Source: Pseudobdellovibrionaceae bacterium
Lineage (GTDB): Bacteria > Bdellovibrionota > Bdellovibrionia > Bdellovibrionales > JAMPXM01
Direction of reading: 5' to 3'
DNA: 5,549 bases
NCBI GenBank assembly: GCA_016791465.1
Contig: JAEUWE010000425.1
Coordinates: 1 to 5,549, forward strand
Shown here: positions 5,040-5,549 of the stretch, in pieces
Numbering within the stretch: position 1 is the first letter of the stretch
Layout of the letters: each line of letters starts with the position of its first letter
Notes under the pieces: generated by a model
What the model was told of the DNA's origin: nothing
The model's database searches: none
The model's input: only the letters and a program-made list of their open reading frames with translations
Translations under genes and position numbers: made by a program

Positions 5040-5549
5040 CTAATTCCAATATTTCGGTCCAGACCCACCGCTGGATCCGCCACCAGGCCCACCGCCAGAA
5101 CCATCTGGCGGCTCATTTTTACCATCAGCCTCATTGTTTACCACGAGCTTCAAACCCCGTCCACGCACCTTCGACTGCTTGCGCCAACGACGCTGTTGCC
5201 ACCATGTGTAGCCCTTAAGAAAGATAAAACCCGAAGCCAGGCCACCCAAATGCGCCAGATTGGCCTCCTGGCTATTGCCAAGACCGCTATTGAGAAGCGT
5301 CGCGATCTCAACACCGCCCAGAATCGCCACGAACACCTTCGCGCGCATCGGGAACACCATCATGAAATAAACGATGCGTTCCCCAAAAAGCATCCCATAG
5401 GCGAGCATCAGACCGAAAATCGCGCCAGATGCGCCGACTACCGGCGTTGTCCAGCCTGTAAAAGTGCCGGTGATCCAGCCATGCAACGCCATGACAGCGA
5501 CGTAAAGCACTCCGGCGCCAAATCCAGAGAATAAGTAGTACGCCAGGAA
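5040..5549 (-). CDS. Rhomboid family intramembrane serine protease (5' end beyond window)
   Basis: The last 169 residues are present; the start lies beyond the right edge. The visible part opens inside a membrane helix (YLFSGFGAGVLY), then the nucleophile motif VVGASGAIFG with Ser at visible residue 41, further hydrophobic helices, and the catalytic His in ANLAHLGGLASGF at visible residue 100. This Ser-His dyad on separate helices is diagnostic of active rhomboids, which cut membrane proteins within or near the bilayer. After the last helix comes a basic cytoplasmic stretch (WWQQRRWRKQSKVRGRG) and a low-complexity Gly/Ser/Pro tail ending GPKYWN. Two small-spaced genes follow (the 64-residue protein and RNase HI), an apparent operon without an obvious shared function. 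Substrate cannot be inferred. Codons for Gly in the tail create an 8-bp hairpin at 5092-5111. Confidence 0.95.
   Translation of the reverse strand, partial: FLAYYLFSGFGAGVLYVAVMALHGWITGTFTGWTTPVVGASGAIFGLMLAYGMLFGERIVYFMMVFPMRAKVFVAILGGVEIATLLNSGLGNSQEANLAHLGGLASGFIFLKGYTWWQQRRWRKQSKVRGRGLKLVVNNEADGKNEPPDGSGGGPGGGSSGGSGPKYWN
5092..5120 (+). terminator. Terminator-like hairpin antisense to the rhomboid tail
   Basis: CCGCCAGA-ACCA-TCTGGCGG (5092-5111) is a perfect 8-bp, GC-rich stem with a 4-nt loop. On the plus strand it is followed after CTCA by TTTTT (5116-5120), the form of an intrinsic terminator for transcription antisense to the rhomboid operon. On the sense strand the same stem falls in the codons for the Gly-rich tail, so it may be a by-product of GGC/GGT and CCG/CCA codons. 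Confidence 0.3.

Noticed and set aside
1..5549. A single novel multi-gene system, such as a defence or predation island.
   Set aside because: All large genes belong to known housekeeping or envelope families, with no repeats, integrase, transposase or composition break visible to support an island.

Overview
The window reads as an ordinary, gene-dense chromosomal segment of a flagellated Gram-negative bacterium. The combination of a FliL-type flagellar protein, a paired M16 peptidase locus with one exported and one lipoprotein member, an L,D-transpeptidase with an NTF2-like tail, and an RNase HI with a C-terminal hybrid-binding domain points to the former Deltaproteobacteria, most plausibly Bdellovibrionota. 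That assignment is inferred from protein character, not from a database match. I saw no mobile element, tRNA, rRNA or CRISPR array, and almost every base is accounted for by seven genes, two of which run off the ends.

Layout. 2872 down to 1 (minus strand) is a probable operon: fliL, then an active M16 zinc peptidase, then a catalytically degenerate M16 lipoprotein cut by the left edge. The two M16 genes are only 3 bp apart. 2996-4006 (plus strand) is a secreted L,D-transpeptidase/L,D-carboxypeptidase-like protein of the Csd6/Pgp2 architecture. It diverges from fliL across a short control region and converges on the next operon. 5549 down to 4082 (minus strand) is a second operon: a rhomboid intramembrane serine protease (cut by the right edge), a 64-residue charged small protein, and RNase HI whose TTG start overlaps the small gene's stop.

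How the parts fit. The protein products act on flagellar motor function (FliL), envelope proteolysis (M16 pair, rhomboid), peptidoglycan trimming or cross-linking (L,D-transpeptidase) and RNA:DNA hybrid removal (RNase HI). I do not see evidence that these form one dedicated system. The most unusual sequence is in the control region at 2873-2999. On the fliL side there are three nested or adjacent perfect inverted repeats, one of which would pair with the fliL ribosome-binding site, and a sigma-28-like spacing of promoter elements. On the transpeptidase side there is a 7-codon leader ORF with the best Shine-Dalgarno match, whose stop overlaps the transpeptidase start as ATGA. The second point of interest is the reversed domain order of the RNase HI.
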